Below, in pieces: positions 17,119 to 24,836 of a stretch of 64,000 nucleotides of DNA. Both the position numbers and the translations under genes were made by a program. Numbering within the stretch: the first letter of the stretch is position 1; each line of letters starts with the position of its first letter. A model generated the notes under the pieces. The model did no database searches. It saw only the letters and a program-made list of their open reading frames with translations, and was not told the origin of the DNA. Source of the DNA: Achromobacter insolitus (GTDB lineage: Bacteria > Pseudomonadota > Gammaproteobacteria > Burkholderiales > Burkholderiaceae_B); contig NZ_NJIF01000008.1 of assembly GCF_002209555.1 (NCBI RefSeq), forward strand, positions 62,001-126,000. The letters are read 5' to 3'.

Positions 17119-17520
17119 ATGGAAAAACCCTCCATACGCCCCACCGCGGAAAGCCTGCCCTTCTGGGAGGGCTGCCGCCACGGCAAACTGCGCTATCAGA
17201 CCTGCTCGGATTGCGGCGCGGTACCGCGCATACCGCGCAGCGTCTGCCCCCAATGCCACGGCCCGCATCTGGCATGGAACGATTCCGCCGGGCTGGGCAC
17301 CGTGCTCAGCCACACCACGGTGCATCGTGCCCCGACACCCGCCTTCAAGGCCGAAACGCCCTATGTGATTGCATTGGTCGACCTGGACGAAGGGTTTCGA
17401 CTGATGGTCAATACACGCGGCGGCGCCAACGCGCCGCTCACCATAGGCCAACGGGTGCGGATCGGATTCGAGCCCCGCGGTGATTACCTGCTGCCGATCG
17501 CGGAACCGGAGGAGCCATGA
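17119..17520 (+). CDS. DUF35 zinc-ribbon/OB-fold acyl-CoA-associated protein
   Basis: A 133-residue protein with a rubredoxin-like zinc ribbon at about residues 23-50 (CSDCGAVPRIPRSVCPQC, two CxxC knuckles) followed by an OB-fold (GTVLSHTTVHRAPTPAF onward). This is the ChsH2-DUF35/Zn-ribbon family that binds thiolase-like aldolases or acetyl-CoA acetyltransferases and positions the CoA substrate. It starts one base after the stop of the thiolase-like gene and its stop overlaps the next start (ATGA), matching a stoichiometric complex. Confidence 0.9.
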   Translation: MEKPSIRPTAESLPFWEGCRHGKLRYQTCSDCGAVPRIPRSVCPQCHGPHLAWNDSAGLGTVLSHTTVHRAPTPAFKAETPYVIALVDLDEGFRLMVNTRGGANAPLTIGQRVRIGFEPRGDYLLPIAEPEEP

Positions 17521-17912
17521 CCGCGCTGTACACCTATGACAGTTTCACGCCCGACCGTGTGCTGGGCCACTGGGAAGAACCGCTGGAACCCGGGTTGCTG
17601 GCGCTTTGGGAACGCTTGTTCGGCGCGCAGGCGCAGGACGCGCCCGCCCGGCAGGCCGGCCTGGCCGTCGCCCTGATGATGCGTGCCTACCTCAACGTGG
17701 TCACACCGCGCCCGCCGGGCAACATCCATGCGCGGCAGGCGCTTTCGGTCCACGGCCTACCGCGTTCCGGTGAACGCGTTCGCTCCACGGTACGCTGCGT
17801 GAGCAAGGAAATGCGGGGCGAACGCCGCTACCTCCAGCTGGAAGTCGCCGGCGAAGGCGCCGAGGGACGTCCCCTCTATACCGGCCGCATGAACCTCATC
17901 TGGGCCGCCTAG
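17517..17912 (+). CDS. MaoC-like (FAS1-like dehydratase) subunit without catalytic motif
   Basis: A 131-residue hot-dog protein. Segments such as PGNIHARQALSVHGLPRSGE and GRPLYTGRMNLIWAA match the N-terminal half of MaoC-type hydratases. The DxNPxH catalytic motif is absent here and present in the next gene, so the two probably form a heteromeric hydratase, as ChsH1/ChsH2 do. The gene is overlapped by the DUF35 gene and separated by 9 bases from its partner. Confidence 0.78.
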   Translation: MTALYTYDSFTPDRVLGHWEEPLEPGLLALWERLFGAQAQDAPARQAGLAVALMMRAYLNVVTPRPPGNIHARQALSVHGLPRSGERVRSTVRCVSKEMRGERRYLQLEVAGEGAEGRPLYTGRMNLIWAA

Positions 17913-17921
17913 GACACGCCA

Positions 17922-18317
17922 ATGACGCCTACTCTTGAAGAAGTCTCCATGTCGGTCACGCAGGCGGAAATCGATCTCTACGCCGAGCTGACCAATGACT
18001 TCAACCCTCTGCATGTGGACCCGGAGTTCGCCGCCGCCACGCCCATGGGCGGCACCATTGCCCACGGCACGCTCTCCGTCAATCTGATCTGGCAATCGCT
18101 GGCGCGCACCGTCGGCGCCACGGCATTGGAGCGCTTCGACCTGGACATCCGCTTTCTCAAGCCTCTGTATGCCGGCGGCGTGATTACCGCCGGCGGCACC
18201 CTCCTGGCGGATGTTCCGGGGCGCTACGAGGTATGGGTAAGAGACGCCGCCGGCACCACGCTGATTGCCGGCGAGGTAACGCTCGCCAATGCGGGCAGCC
18301 CCCCGGTAACCCACTGA
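17922..18317 (+). CDS. MaoC-type (R)-specific enoyl-CoA hydratase subunit
   Basis: A 131-residue hot-dog hydratase. The hydratase-2 motif is seen as TNDFNPLHVDPEFA near residue 28, with the catalytic Asp and His; the usual Gly before Asp is Asn. A further AHGTLSVNLIW helix follows. It hydrates trans-2-enoyl-CoA, probably together with the preceding motif-less subunit. An internal ATG at residue 10 (MSVTQAEIDLY) is a possible alternative start. Confidence 0.88.
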   Translation: MTPTLEEVSMSVTQAEIDLYAELTNDFNPLHVDPEFAAATPMGGTIAHGTLSVNLIWQSLARTVGATALERFDLDIRFLKPLYAGGVITAGGTLLADVPGRYEVWVRDAAGTTLIAGEVTLANAGSPPVTH

Positions 18318-18334
18318 ACCCACCCGGAACCGCC

Positions 18335-19495
18335 ATGCACTTCACTCACGAACATCGCGAACTCGAACGGACCACCCGCCGCATCATCGCCGAACATATC
18401 GACCCCTACCTGGACGAATGGGAGGCCGAGCAGATGTTTCCCGCTCACCGCGTCATGAAAGCCCTGGGCGCTGCGGGGCTGCTGGGCATAGGCAAGGCGG
18501 CGGAGTACGGCGGCATGGAACTGGACTTCAGCTATGAAATGGTCTTCGCCGAGACCCTGGGCGAAGTCCGCTCCAGCGGACTGACCTCGGCCATCGGCGT
18601 ACAAAGCACCATGTGCACCCCGGCCTTGGCTCACCATGGCAGCGACGCCCTCAAGCGCGAATACCTGGCGCCCACCATCGCGGGAGACCTGGTCGGCTGC
18701 ATAGGCGTGAGCGAAGCCTCGGCGGGTTCGGACGTATCGCAGATCAAGACCTGGGCACGCCGCGACGGCGATGACTACATCATCAACGGCTCGAAGATGT
18801 GGATCACCAATGGGGTGCAAGGCGACTGGATCTGCCTGCTTTGCAATACCTCGCAGGAAGGCGGCCCGCACAAGAACAAGTCGCTCATCATCGTGCCGCT
18901 GAAATCGCCTGGCGTCAGCGTCTCGCGCAAGCTCGACAAACTGGTCCTGCGCGCTTCCGATACCGCCGAGCTGTTCTTCGACGACGTGCGCGTGCCGGCA
19001 AGCAACCGCATCGGCGAAGAAAACATGGGCTTTATCTACCAGATGGAGCAGTTCCAGGAAGAGCGCATGTTCGTCGCGGCGCGCAGCATGCGGTCGATGG
19101 AACGCGCCATCGAAGAGACCATCGAATACGCAGGCCAAAGGCAGGTATTCGGCGGCACTATCCTGTCCAACCAGGTCGTCTACCACAAGCTGGCGGAAAT
19201 GCAGACCGAGATCCAGGCCCTGCGTTCGCTGCTGTACCGGGCCATCGAACAATACATGGACGGCCAGGACATCGCCCAATTGGCGTCGATGGCGAAGTAC
19301 TACGCCGGCAAGCTGTCCATGAAGATCCCCAACGAATGCCTGCAATTCTGGGGCGGCCAGGGAGTCATGAACGAGAACTGGATCTCGCGCGCCTACCGCG
19401 ACCTGCGCCAGACGGCCATCGGCGGCGGCGCCAACGAGATCATGCTGGAGGTCATCGCCAAGACCATGGGCATACATCCCGGCAAGCGGGCGTAG
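18335..19495 (+). CDS. Acyl-CoA dehydrogenase family protein (non-canonical active-site Glu position)
   Basis: A 386-residue acyl-CoA dehydrogenase starting MHFTHEHREL. Flavin-site segments are GCIGVSEASAGSDVSQ and SKMWITNG; the C-terminus reads QTAIGGGANEIMLEV, so Gly occupies the position of the EGTSE glutamate. It may use another Glu (isovaleryl-CoA type) or act as the non-catalytic partner of the first dehydrogenase of the operon. It is the last gene of the operon; the gap to the HD-domain gene has no clear terminator. Confidence 0.88.
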   Translation: MHFTHEHRELERTTRRIIAEHIDPYLDEWEAEQMFPAHRVMKALGAAGLLGIGKAAEYGGMELDFSYEMVFAETLGEVRSSGLTSAIGVQSTMCTPALAHHGSDALKREYLAPTIAGDLVGCIGVSEASAGSDVSQIKTWARRDGDDYIINGSKMWITNGVQGDWICLLCNTSQEGGPHKNKSLIIVPLKSPGVSVSRKLDKLVLRASDTAELFFDDVRVPASNRIGEENMGFIYQMEQFQEERMFVAARSMRSMERAIEETIEYAGQRQVFGGTILSNQVVYHKLAEMQTEIQALRSLLYRAIEQYMDGQDIAQLASMAKYYAGKLSMKIPNECLQFWGGQGVMNENWISRAYRDLRQTAIGGGANEIMLEVIAKTMGIHPGKRA

Positions 19496-19553
19496 CCCCA
19501 TCGCGCGCTGTGTAAACTCTCCGCTAGCTGAAAAACTGTCGGGAGTGAAGAAC

Positions 19554-20198
19554 ATGCGCGTCGATCTGGCAGCCCTGCGGCTCCAGCTCATACAGATCGC
19601 CACGGCGGCCGACACCGGCGATGGCGCTCATGACCTGAGCCATCTGGAACGCGTATGGAAGGCGGCCAGCGGCATGCTGGCCCACCATCCCGAAGCCGAC
19701 GCCATGATCGTCATGGCCGCCAGCTACCTGCACGATCTCGTCAACCTGCCCAAGGACCACCCCGACCGGGCGCGTGCCTCGACGCTGGCCGCCAGCCAGG
19801 CGGCGCATGCGCTCCAGGCCATCGGCTTTCCATCCGCCAAGCTCGATGGCGTGCGTCACGCCATCGAAGCCCACAGTTACTCCGCCAACATACCGCCCCG
19901 GTCGATCGAGGCCCGCATCGTGCAGGACGCCGACCGCCTGGACGCGCTTGGCCCCGTGGGACTGGCTCGCATGTTCCACGTCGGCGGGCAATTGGGACGC
20001 GCGCTGGCCCATCCATCCGATCCGCTAGGACGGCAGCGGGAACTGGACGACAGCGCCTATGCGCTGGACCACATCGAATTGAAGCTCGCCCGCATCGCCG
20101 GTTCGATGCAGACCGAAGGCGGGCGCGTGATGGCGCGGTCCCGGATGGACTGGATACGGCGGTTCCGGGACGAGTTCGTAGCGGACTGGTCAGCGTAA
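19554..20198 (+). CDS. HD-domain phosphohydrolase
   Basis: A 214-residue HD-superfamily protein related to YedJ-type hydrolases. The metal ligands can be traced: His in GAHDLSHLERV, the HD pair in SYLHDLVN, and Asp in QDADRLDALG. The start at 19554 is preferred over a GTG at 19545 because GGGAG lies 6-9 bases upstream. The substrate is probably a (deoxy)nucleotide or nucleotide signal; nothing in the context specifies it. It marks the start of ordinary chromosomal genes before the accessory region. Confidence 0.85.
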   Translation: MRVDLAALRLQLIQIATAADTGDGAHDLSHLERVWKAASGMLAHHPEADAMIVMAASYLHDLVNLPKDHPDRARASTLAASQAAHALQAIGFPSAKLDGVRHAIEAHSYSANIPPRSIEARIVQDADRLDALGPVGLARMFHVGGQLGRALAHPSDPLGRQRELDDSAYALDHIELKLARIAGSMQTEGGRVMARSRMDWIRRFRDEFVADWSA

Positions 20199-20232
20199 GA
20201 CAGCAGCCCGCCGCGCGGGCGGCGCCCGTTAC

Positions 20233-20490
20233 TCAGGTAGACCGCCGATGGGCATCGACCAGGCAACGCCCATGATGGATGGCGGCATCTACCGCCATCA
20301 CCGGACTGGCAACAAACCCGCCTGAAGCAAAAAATGGCACGGCTTGCGGTTCATTCGACTCGAACTGATCCGCCACCGCGTCCAATGCGACCGTCGCGGT
20401 AAAAGCGGGTCGACCACTGCCTCCGACGGATATGCGGGAGACATTGGCCGTCAGCCGATAGCCCTTGTAGACCATGTTGTTATGGAACAT
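20233..20490 (-). CDS. Small conserved protein beside a cold-shock gene
   Basis: An 85-residue protein starting MFHNNMVYKGYRLTANVSR, with AGGAGG 5 bases upstream of its ATG. It resembles small proteins with a YKGY(R/E)L N-terminus that often lie next to cspA-like genes in Burkholderiales, but I cannot assign a function. It is 37 bases downstream of the cold-shock gene on the same strand, so the two are probably co-transcribed. No membrane segment or signal peptide is seen. Confidence 0.7.
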   Translation of the reverse strand: MFHNNMVYKGYRLTANVSRISVGGSGRPAFTATVALDAVADQFESNEPQAVPFFASGGFVASPVMAVDAAIHHGRCLVDAHRRST

Positions 20491-20527
20491 GAGCCCTCCT
20501 GTCCGTGCGCCCATGCGGGCGCTCTAT

Positions 20528-20734
20528 TCACAGGGCGCGAATCTGCGTCGCCTGCGGACCTTTGGCCCCTTGCGCCGTGACATAGCTGACACGTTGGTTT
20601 TCGACCAGGACCTTGTGGCCGTCGCCGCTGACGATTTCAGAGAAATGGGCGAACAGGTCTTTGCCGCCGTTCTCGGGCATGATGAATCCAAAGCCCTTGG
20701 CGTCGTTGAACCACTTAACAATTCCGGTTTCCAT
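20528..20734 (-). CDS. Cold-shock (CspA-family) RNA-binding protein
   Basis: A 68-residue cold-shock domain, the standard length. RNP1 is KGFGFIMP and RNP2 is DLFAHFSE (VFVHF in E. coli), with the usual METGIVKWFNDA start. It acts as an RNA chaperone. AAGGAG precedes the ATG. A long reading frame upstream is an untranslated leader rather than coding, typical of csp genes whose 5' UTR controls expression. Confidence 0.96.
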   Translation of the reverse strand: METGIVKWFNDAKGFGFIMPENGGKDLFAHFSEIVSGDGHKVLVENQRVSYVTAQGAKGPQATQIRAL

Positions 20735-21213
20735 GCGTTTACTCCTTGAATAGCGGGCATTGCCCGAAAGGGAGCTAGTCAAGGAAAGGACTGCGAACAA
20801 TGAAGCACCAGGAAGGCGCAAAACCGGACGAAAATCGCGATGCTCGAAAAGCCGCTAACCCACTATGGGCGCGCGTGATCTGAAAGTCAATCGACGTTTC
20901 CAATTAGCACCTTTGACGGCAAGCCCGAGACACGCGGCCGCGGCGGCCAGGCGAACGGAACACAACGCGCGTCATTGTGTAACGGTCTCAGCCTCGCCGA
21001 GAAGCTGTTCGAAGATTCGCCACCGGTGTGGAGTGAGCTGGTCAACCGTGACAGCGTCTCGAGCAATAGCGTCATTCGTCGATGTCGAAGTCGGTAAGCC
21101 TAAGCCGTGAAGTGCGACGAACCCATTCAGGTAAATTGAACACCATAGCCACCAGGCCACAAGCGGCCTCGAGCGGGTCGGCTGTTCCTGCGCTTTCGCC
21201 GATTTCGGCTAGG
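20735..21213. other. Cold-shock gene leader and interval without a convincing gene; left edge of the accessory region
   Basis: The first part should hold the promoter and leader of the minus-strand cold-shock gene. Beyond about 20870 the sequence contains overlapping short minus-strand frames (20972-21160 and 21072-21275) with poor starts and no family signal. I see no tRNA, integrase or repeat that would define an attachment site here. The transition to decayed accessory DNA lies somewhere in this stretch. Confidence 0.4.
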
Positions 21214-21836
21214 AGCTTCGAGATGCCTGCAAGGATGGCACTGCATACATAAAGGCTCTGCGCGCGCCGCTGCAAGAACTCGCTGGCGCTTACGACAAGA
21301 TGCTCAGCGAAGTTGAATCGAAGATCCTCGCCGCCCTCGACTCGAGCCGGGACGAACTAGAGACCTTGCGCGAGAGGGCGACGGCCGTCTCCGGCATCTC
21401 AGGCGATTTCCAGATGGATGGCTTCGCGACACGCTTGGCCAATTTCGACGGATCGCAGGCATCCCTGGAAGGCATCCTAAGCCTGGCAGCCGAGCGACCG
21501 CCTCGCGACTGGGTGGATCGACACATCGACGCGGCGCTTTTGGAACTGACCAAACTCGCCCGCAACTTTCGTGAATCCGAAGCATTCGTCGCAGTGCAGG
21601 GGCGTAAGGCTCACAGCGAGGCCATTGCCGTCATCATCGGCACGGGCTCAGACACGAAAACGATTTCGCGCTCGTTTTCCATCTCCGATCGCCATCGCAA
21701 GGCTGTAGAAGCTAAAGCTGAGGAGGTCGCCTTGATGCTAGAGGGCCAAGGTTTGGAGACAGAAGTTATGCTGGCAATCCTGGCCAAAGCCGGCATGAAG
21801 CTAGCATCCATCGACAAGGAGGCAGCCAATGACTGA
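21214..21836 (+). pseudogene. C-terminal remnant of a protein encoded upstream of a PAPS-reductase-like gene
   Basis: The frame is open from a stop at about 21211 to 21836. The first ATG with good coding character (21300) has no Shine-Dalgarno, and the frame reads on naturally upstream of it (KALRAPLQELAGAYDK), so the gene has lost its 5' end. The 178 residues after 21300 are helical and charged (SKILAALDSSRDELETL; ISRSFSISDRHRKAVEAKAEE). The stop overlaps the start of a PP-loop gene, so the two were coupled. Such pairs occur in defence loci (Dnd- or BREX-type), but the family is not identified. Confidence 0.55.
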
Positions 21837-21933
21837 GCGGCACGTTCTGGGTATTTCTGGCGGCAAGGACAGCGCGGCGCTGGCTGTCTCCAAGGAACTC
21901 ATACCGAATGGGCGTGAGGTCAAACGCGACTGA
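21829..21933 (+). pseudogene. 5' fragment of a PAPS reductase/DndC-like PP-loop gene
   Basis: A strong AAGGAGG ribosome-binding site precedes an ATG at 21829. The peptide starts MTERHVLGISGGKDSAALAV, with the PP-loop SGGKDS of the adenine nucleotide alpha-hydrolase/PAPS reductase family. Homology stops after about residue 20; the remaining residues derive from unrelated DNA and the frame ends at codon 35. The rest of the gene (normally hundreds of residues) is gone. This is direct evidence of deletion in a former sulfur-transfer or DNA-modification defence locus. Confidence 0.7.
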
Positions 21934-22443
21934 GTTGCCCAGCCCTGGTGAAAGCGACACATCGAGCTGCGGGCGACCGTTACCCTCGTCAAGCTTGATG
22001 GCCATGCCGACGCCGCCCTGCCTGCGAGCAGGTGTCTCGTGGTTACAAAGCACACTCACGCGGCTTTGCGTAAAGCCACCGGAGCTCGCGATAAAAATGC
22101 GGTCAGCCTCCAGTCCGAATACTCAAGAGATCTCTTACAGAGAGACGGAGGGCTACACAGTAATGTTGGTCACCACGAGAGAGTCGGCGGAGACACCCTC
22201 CTCGTCCTGCCCCAGGATAGCAACAAATGCCCCCCTAAAGACAGCGGTCGCGCCTGCAGCCAACAGCCCTACCATTTTCCCGAACGTGTTCGACCCGCAG
22301 TTACTCACCTTTTCGTCCGACGTGACATGAGAGTGTGCGGCTTCGAAGAAATAGGCGTGCGGCGGTACTACCAGGGATGGTGGATGCACTGGGTCGAGCG
22401 GTCGTGATGCCGCCGCCCGGCTCGGGCGGAGCATACATTCCAC
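21890..22443 (-). pseudogene. Unassigned decayed coding sequence with three in-frame stops
   Basis: One minus-strand frame keeps protein-like composition through 22443-22153 (DEKVSNCGSNTFGKMVG; GLLAAGATAVFRGAFVAIL) and again through about 22100-21890 (GVGMAIKLDEGNGRPQLDVS; GLGNSVAFDLTPIRYEFL). Three stops (TAG, TAA, TGA) fall within 11 codons between them, at 22123-22155. I do not recognise a family. Position downstream of phage late-gene remnants on the same strand makes a tail-protein fragment possible. The left end abuts the PP-loop fragment on the other strand, so a junction lies near 21890. Confidence 0.35.
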
Positions 22444-22459
22444 AGCCAGTCGACGCGGC

Positions 22460-23287
22460 TTAGGGAGCGAGATACATTTGCCTCATGAACTGGGCCACGT
22501 CGGGCTGAAAGGTAGAAAATTTCTTCTTCACGTGCGCGTCGAGTTTTGACTTGATCCAACAAAACACTGCCACTTCTCGATCGTCGCGCACAAGCGCCTT
22601 ACCTTCGAACTTGAGCTTGGCCAAGCCCGCATCCCCAACAACGGGATGCCAGGCTTCGCCAATTTCCAGATTAAAGATGTAGCGCCTATCGTCCGTCAGC
22701 CAGTTCACGGGCAACCCGGACCGGGCGACAAGATGGTTAAGAACCAGTTGCGACGACATACTGCGGTTAGGGCCGCCTTCGTCGGGCCATGTGGGAAGCT
22801 CTCTCACGGTCTGAAGTAAGTAATCAATGGCCTGACCCGGCGGGAAAGAGTTCATCCCACCGATGGCGTAACGGGTCCCGGGAACAGTCAGCCCTCCACC
22901 ACAATCCAGTACTTGGTCGTCGCGCCGCCCGTGCGCCATGACGTTGACGTGACCGGGCAAGAAATGCTCCGACAACGGCCGAAGAACCAGCATATCCGCG
23001 TCGATCCAGCATAGATCGTCATCCGGGTACATTTCCTGAGCCCTCTTCAGGAGAACATACCGACTGACGTTTCGAAACTGTCCATTCGTCTGCTGGTAAA
23101 ACGGATCCAGGTCCGACACGAGCTCCGAATAGTCGACCGGCACGATCTCCGCGCCAGATAGCCGGCTTGCCATATCCGTAAAGACAATGACCTTCTCCTC
23201 GGGCGCGAACTGCGCAAAGCTCCGCAACAGCCCGCGGATCGACAGGAAATAGGGCTCCCCAAATGCAGCAGTAACGAAGCGGAACAT
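22460..23287 (-). CDS. Putative glycosyltransferase (GT-A fold, DxD motif)
   Basis: A 275-residue protein with a nucleotide-sugar transferase look: an N-terminal VTAAFGEPYFLSIRGLLRSF strand-helix, and a clear metal-binding DxD in LCWIDADMLVL at about residue 97, followed by GGGLTVPGTRYAIGGMNSF. No signal peptide or membrane segment. It would transfer a sugar from a nucleotide donor; acceptor unknown. It lies among prophage remnants and may be a phage-borne modification gene (surface or DNA/protein glycosylation), which is inference. The frame is intact and full length. Confidence 0.65.
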   Translation of the reverse strand: MFRFVTAAFGEPYFLSIRGLLRSFAQFAPEEKVIVFTDMASRLSGAEIVPVDYSELVSDLDPFYQQTNGQFRNVSRYVLLKRAQEMYPDDDLCWIDADMLVLRPLSEHFLPGHVNVMAHGRRDDQVLDCGGGLTVPGTRYAIGGMNSFPPGQAIDYLLQTVRELPTWPDEGGPNRSMSSQLVLNHLVARSGLPVNWLTDDRRYIFNLEIGEAWHPVVGDAGLAKLKFEGKALVRDDREVAVFCWIKSKLDAHVKKKFSTFQPDVAQFMRQMYLAP

Positions 23288-23529
23288 GACTCGGCTTAGT
23301 GATTGGCGACGCCAGAGTGTACTGGGTCTTAGGCTGCCAGAATCCCCCCGGGCGTCAACTCAATACCACCAAGTGCTTCAGACGAGAAGCGCAACCAGAT
23401 GGCGGCCCAGAGGCTGGAATCGCCGCGCAAGCTGCGAAAAGGGATGGCGCCGCGAAAATTTGGCTAGATAGAAAGGCAAGTAACAAATCGCTAGAATCGA
23501 AAGACTTGCTCGCTCATGGGGAGTGCAGC

Positions 23530-24000
23530 ATGTCAATAACTTTTGAGAGATCCATGTCAGAAAACGAAAAACCCGTAGCCGCTACGACGACTACAAGTTC
23601 TGCGGATTGGTTGTTGCAGGAGTGGGTGGACCAGATTAATCGCCTTGGAATTAGCGCTTCTATTACCCTCCAAGTCAATGGGTTAATTGTCAGCGGTGTC
23701 GCGATACCAGGTGATCTGTTCTTTGAGAAGTATGCTGAATTGATGGCCTCTGCATTCAGAAGTGGAAGCACCAGAATTCCGGCAGAAGAGGCCGAGGCGC
23801 ATTTCAAGAAGTACGCCAACATCTATAAAGAGGACGATACCTCAGAAATTCCTCCAGCCCCGCCGGAATATATTCATTTGGAAGATGCGCGGTACTGGAA
23901 TGCCTCGGGTCAGCACATCCCTGGTCATGGCGTGCTATGGCGAGGCCGGCTGTCACAAGTGAGTGGATACAACATCGGAAGTCTCACACCAAGCAAATAA
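23530..24000 (+). CDS. GvpU-like (gas vesicle accessory protein) homologue, orphan
   Basis: A 156-residue protein. The central part (DWLLQEWVDQINRLGISASI, TLQVNGLIVSGVAIPGDLFF) and the C-terminal part (YIHLEDARYWNASGQHIPGH then WRGRLSQVSGYNIGSL) follow the pattern I recall for GvpU of Bacillus megaterium, whose C-terminus reads FIHLKNT ... WRGKIAEVDGFFLGKIS. GvpU is an accessory protein of gas-vesicle loci. No gvpA, gvpN or other vesicle gene is visible here. GGGGAG lies upstream of the ATG at 23530; a second ATG is at 23554. The gene is AT-richer than its surroundings, consistent with transfer. Confidence 0.7.
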   Translation: MSITFERSMSENEKPVAATTTTSSADWLLQEWVDQINRLGISASITLQVNGLIVSGVAIPGDLFFEKYAELMASAFRSGSTRIPAEEAEAHFKKYANIYKEDDTSEIPPAPPEYIHLEDARYWNASGQHIPGHGVLWRGRLSQVSGYNIGSLTPSK

Positions 24001-24005
24001 GCCAG

Positions 24006-24300
24006 CTAGTACGGGTCGGGGCGGATGCTCCTGATGTAGCCCTGAAGACCGTTCACTTGGTCAGCCCATCCTGCAGCGTCTTTTCCCACCGAGCCAAGTC
24101 GGCGTCCAAGGCTTTGAGCTCGGCCGACACACTCTCCAAATAGACCGATACAGTCGGGGCCGGCGCCATCAGATCCGCTGCTGGCGTCGGGTGCCGCGGC
24201 GTCCCGGAGGTCGAGCTGCTTGCGCAGCCGGTCAACGCGAGCAAAAGCGGCATCACGATCACGCTCAGCCCGAACCAATTTCGATTCGGTTTCCGCCACA
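24006..24300 (-). pseudogene. Phage Rz-type (i-spanin) lysis gene, 5'-truncated
   Basis: The frame ending at 24006 reads ETESKLVRAERDRDAAFARV, RKQLDLRDAAAPDASSGSDG and GRRLGSVGKDAAGWADQVN, the coiled-coil and C-terminal pattern of phage Rz proteins. The N-terminal membrane anchor is missing: upstream of about 24297 the DNA belongs to a terminase gene in another frame. Rz1 is nested in the alternative frame, as normal for these genes. Without its anchor the protein is unlikely to work in lysis. Confidence 0.6.
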
Positions 24301-24547
24301 AATACCACGCCGGGAATCGCTTTGACGCCAGCTCCGACTTGCCGTGTCGCGGGGGCATGCATATCCTCAGGCGTTTGATGTCGCCACGCTCGACAGCCTC
24401 CAACGCCCGGGCTATCTCCGCGTGGTGCGGAGCCGACCGATAGCTGGGTAACGTGTACATCGTAAACTCCAGTAGGCTTTCCCGCGCTTTACGCCGCGCT
24501 AGCAGCTCAGCGGCCGCCTGTTGCGGCGATAGCGGCGAGCTGGTCAT
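24053..24547 (-). pseudogene. Chimeric ORF: terminase large-subunit N-terminus fused in frame to Rz1 lipoprotein
   Basis: Residues 1-85 of this 164-residue frame are the start of a phage terminase large subunit (SLLEFTMYTLPSYRSAPHH; Walker A-type segment CMPPRHGKSE; FPAWYLWR). From about residue 90 the frame becomes an Rz1 outer-membrane spanin: hydrophobic VIVMPLLLALTGC with lipobox LTGC, then Pro-rich TPRHPTPAADLMAPAPTVS and a helical tail. Rz1 alone could start at ATG 24253 (66 residues). A deletion has therefore removed the rest of terL, all structural genes, and the start of Rz. The terminase ATPase is non-functional. Confidence 0.7.
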
Positions 24548-24814
24548 CAGTCAACTCTGACGCGTTGATCTGGATTGGGGGCAAATCCGGCGACCCACTG
24601 ATGGGCTGCGCTGCTTTGCCAAACCCACGATCCAGCAATTCCTTGATTGCTGCGACGTGGGCAGCGGGCGGAGTTTCAGCGCTCTGGAAGATCGCCACCA
24701 GGCGCGCTATTGCGTCCGGGCCATGACTCTGCGCCAAGCTCTTAATATCTGCCGTCGCCCGATTCGGAATGCCGGGTTTACGACCGGCTCCGGGGCGCGC
24801 TCGCCTCGTGCCAT
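24507..24814 (-). pseudogene. Phage terminase small subunit with an early frameshift
   Basis: The frame ending at 24507 reads GTRRARPGAGRKPGIPNRAT, ADIKSLAQSHGPDAIARL, ELLDRGFGKAAQPISGSP and QLAAIAATGGR, a TerS-type DNA-binding protein. The good start (ATG at 24814 with AAGGA 9 bases upstream, reading MARG) is in a different frame from the rest, so one base (modulo three) has been lost within the first codons. A TTG at 24737 could give a 76-residue short form. It overlaps the terminase large-subunit start by 41 bases, a normal phage arrangement. Confidence 0.6.
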
Positions 24815-24836
24815 ATTGATAATCCTTGATAGTCTT

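Noticed and set aside
20972-21275. Two overlapping minus-strand frames that look like small proteins (62 and 67 residues)
   Set aside because: The longer one starts at TTG without a ribosome-binding site, they overlap each other, and no family pattern was found.
24014-24024. 11-base match (GGTCGGGGCGG) to the 3' end of tRNA-Pro, a possible attachment-site copy
   Set aside because: It falls inside the coding end of the Rz remnant, is short and GC-rich, and extends no further on either side; chance is more likely.
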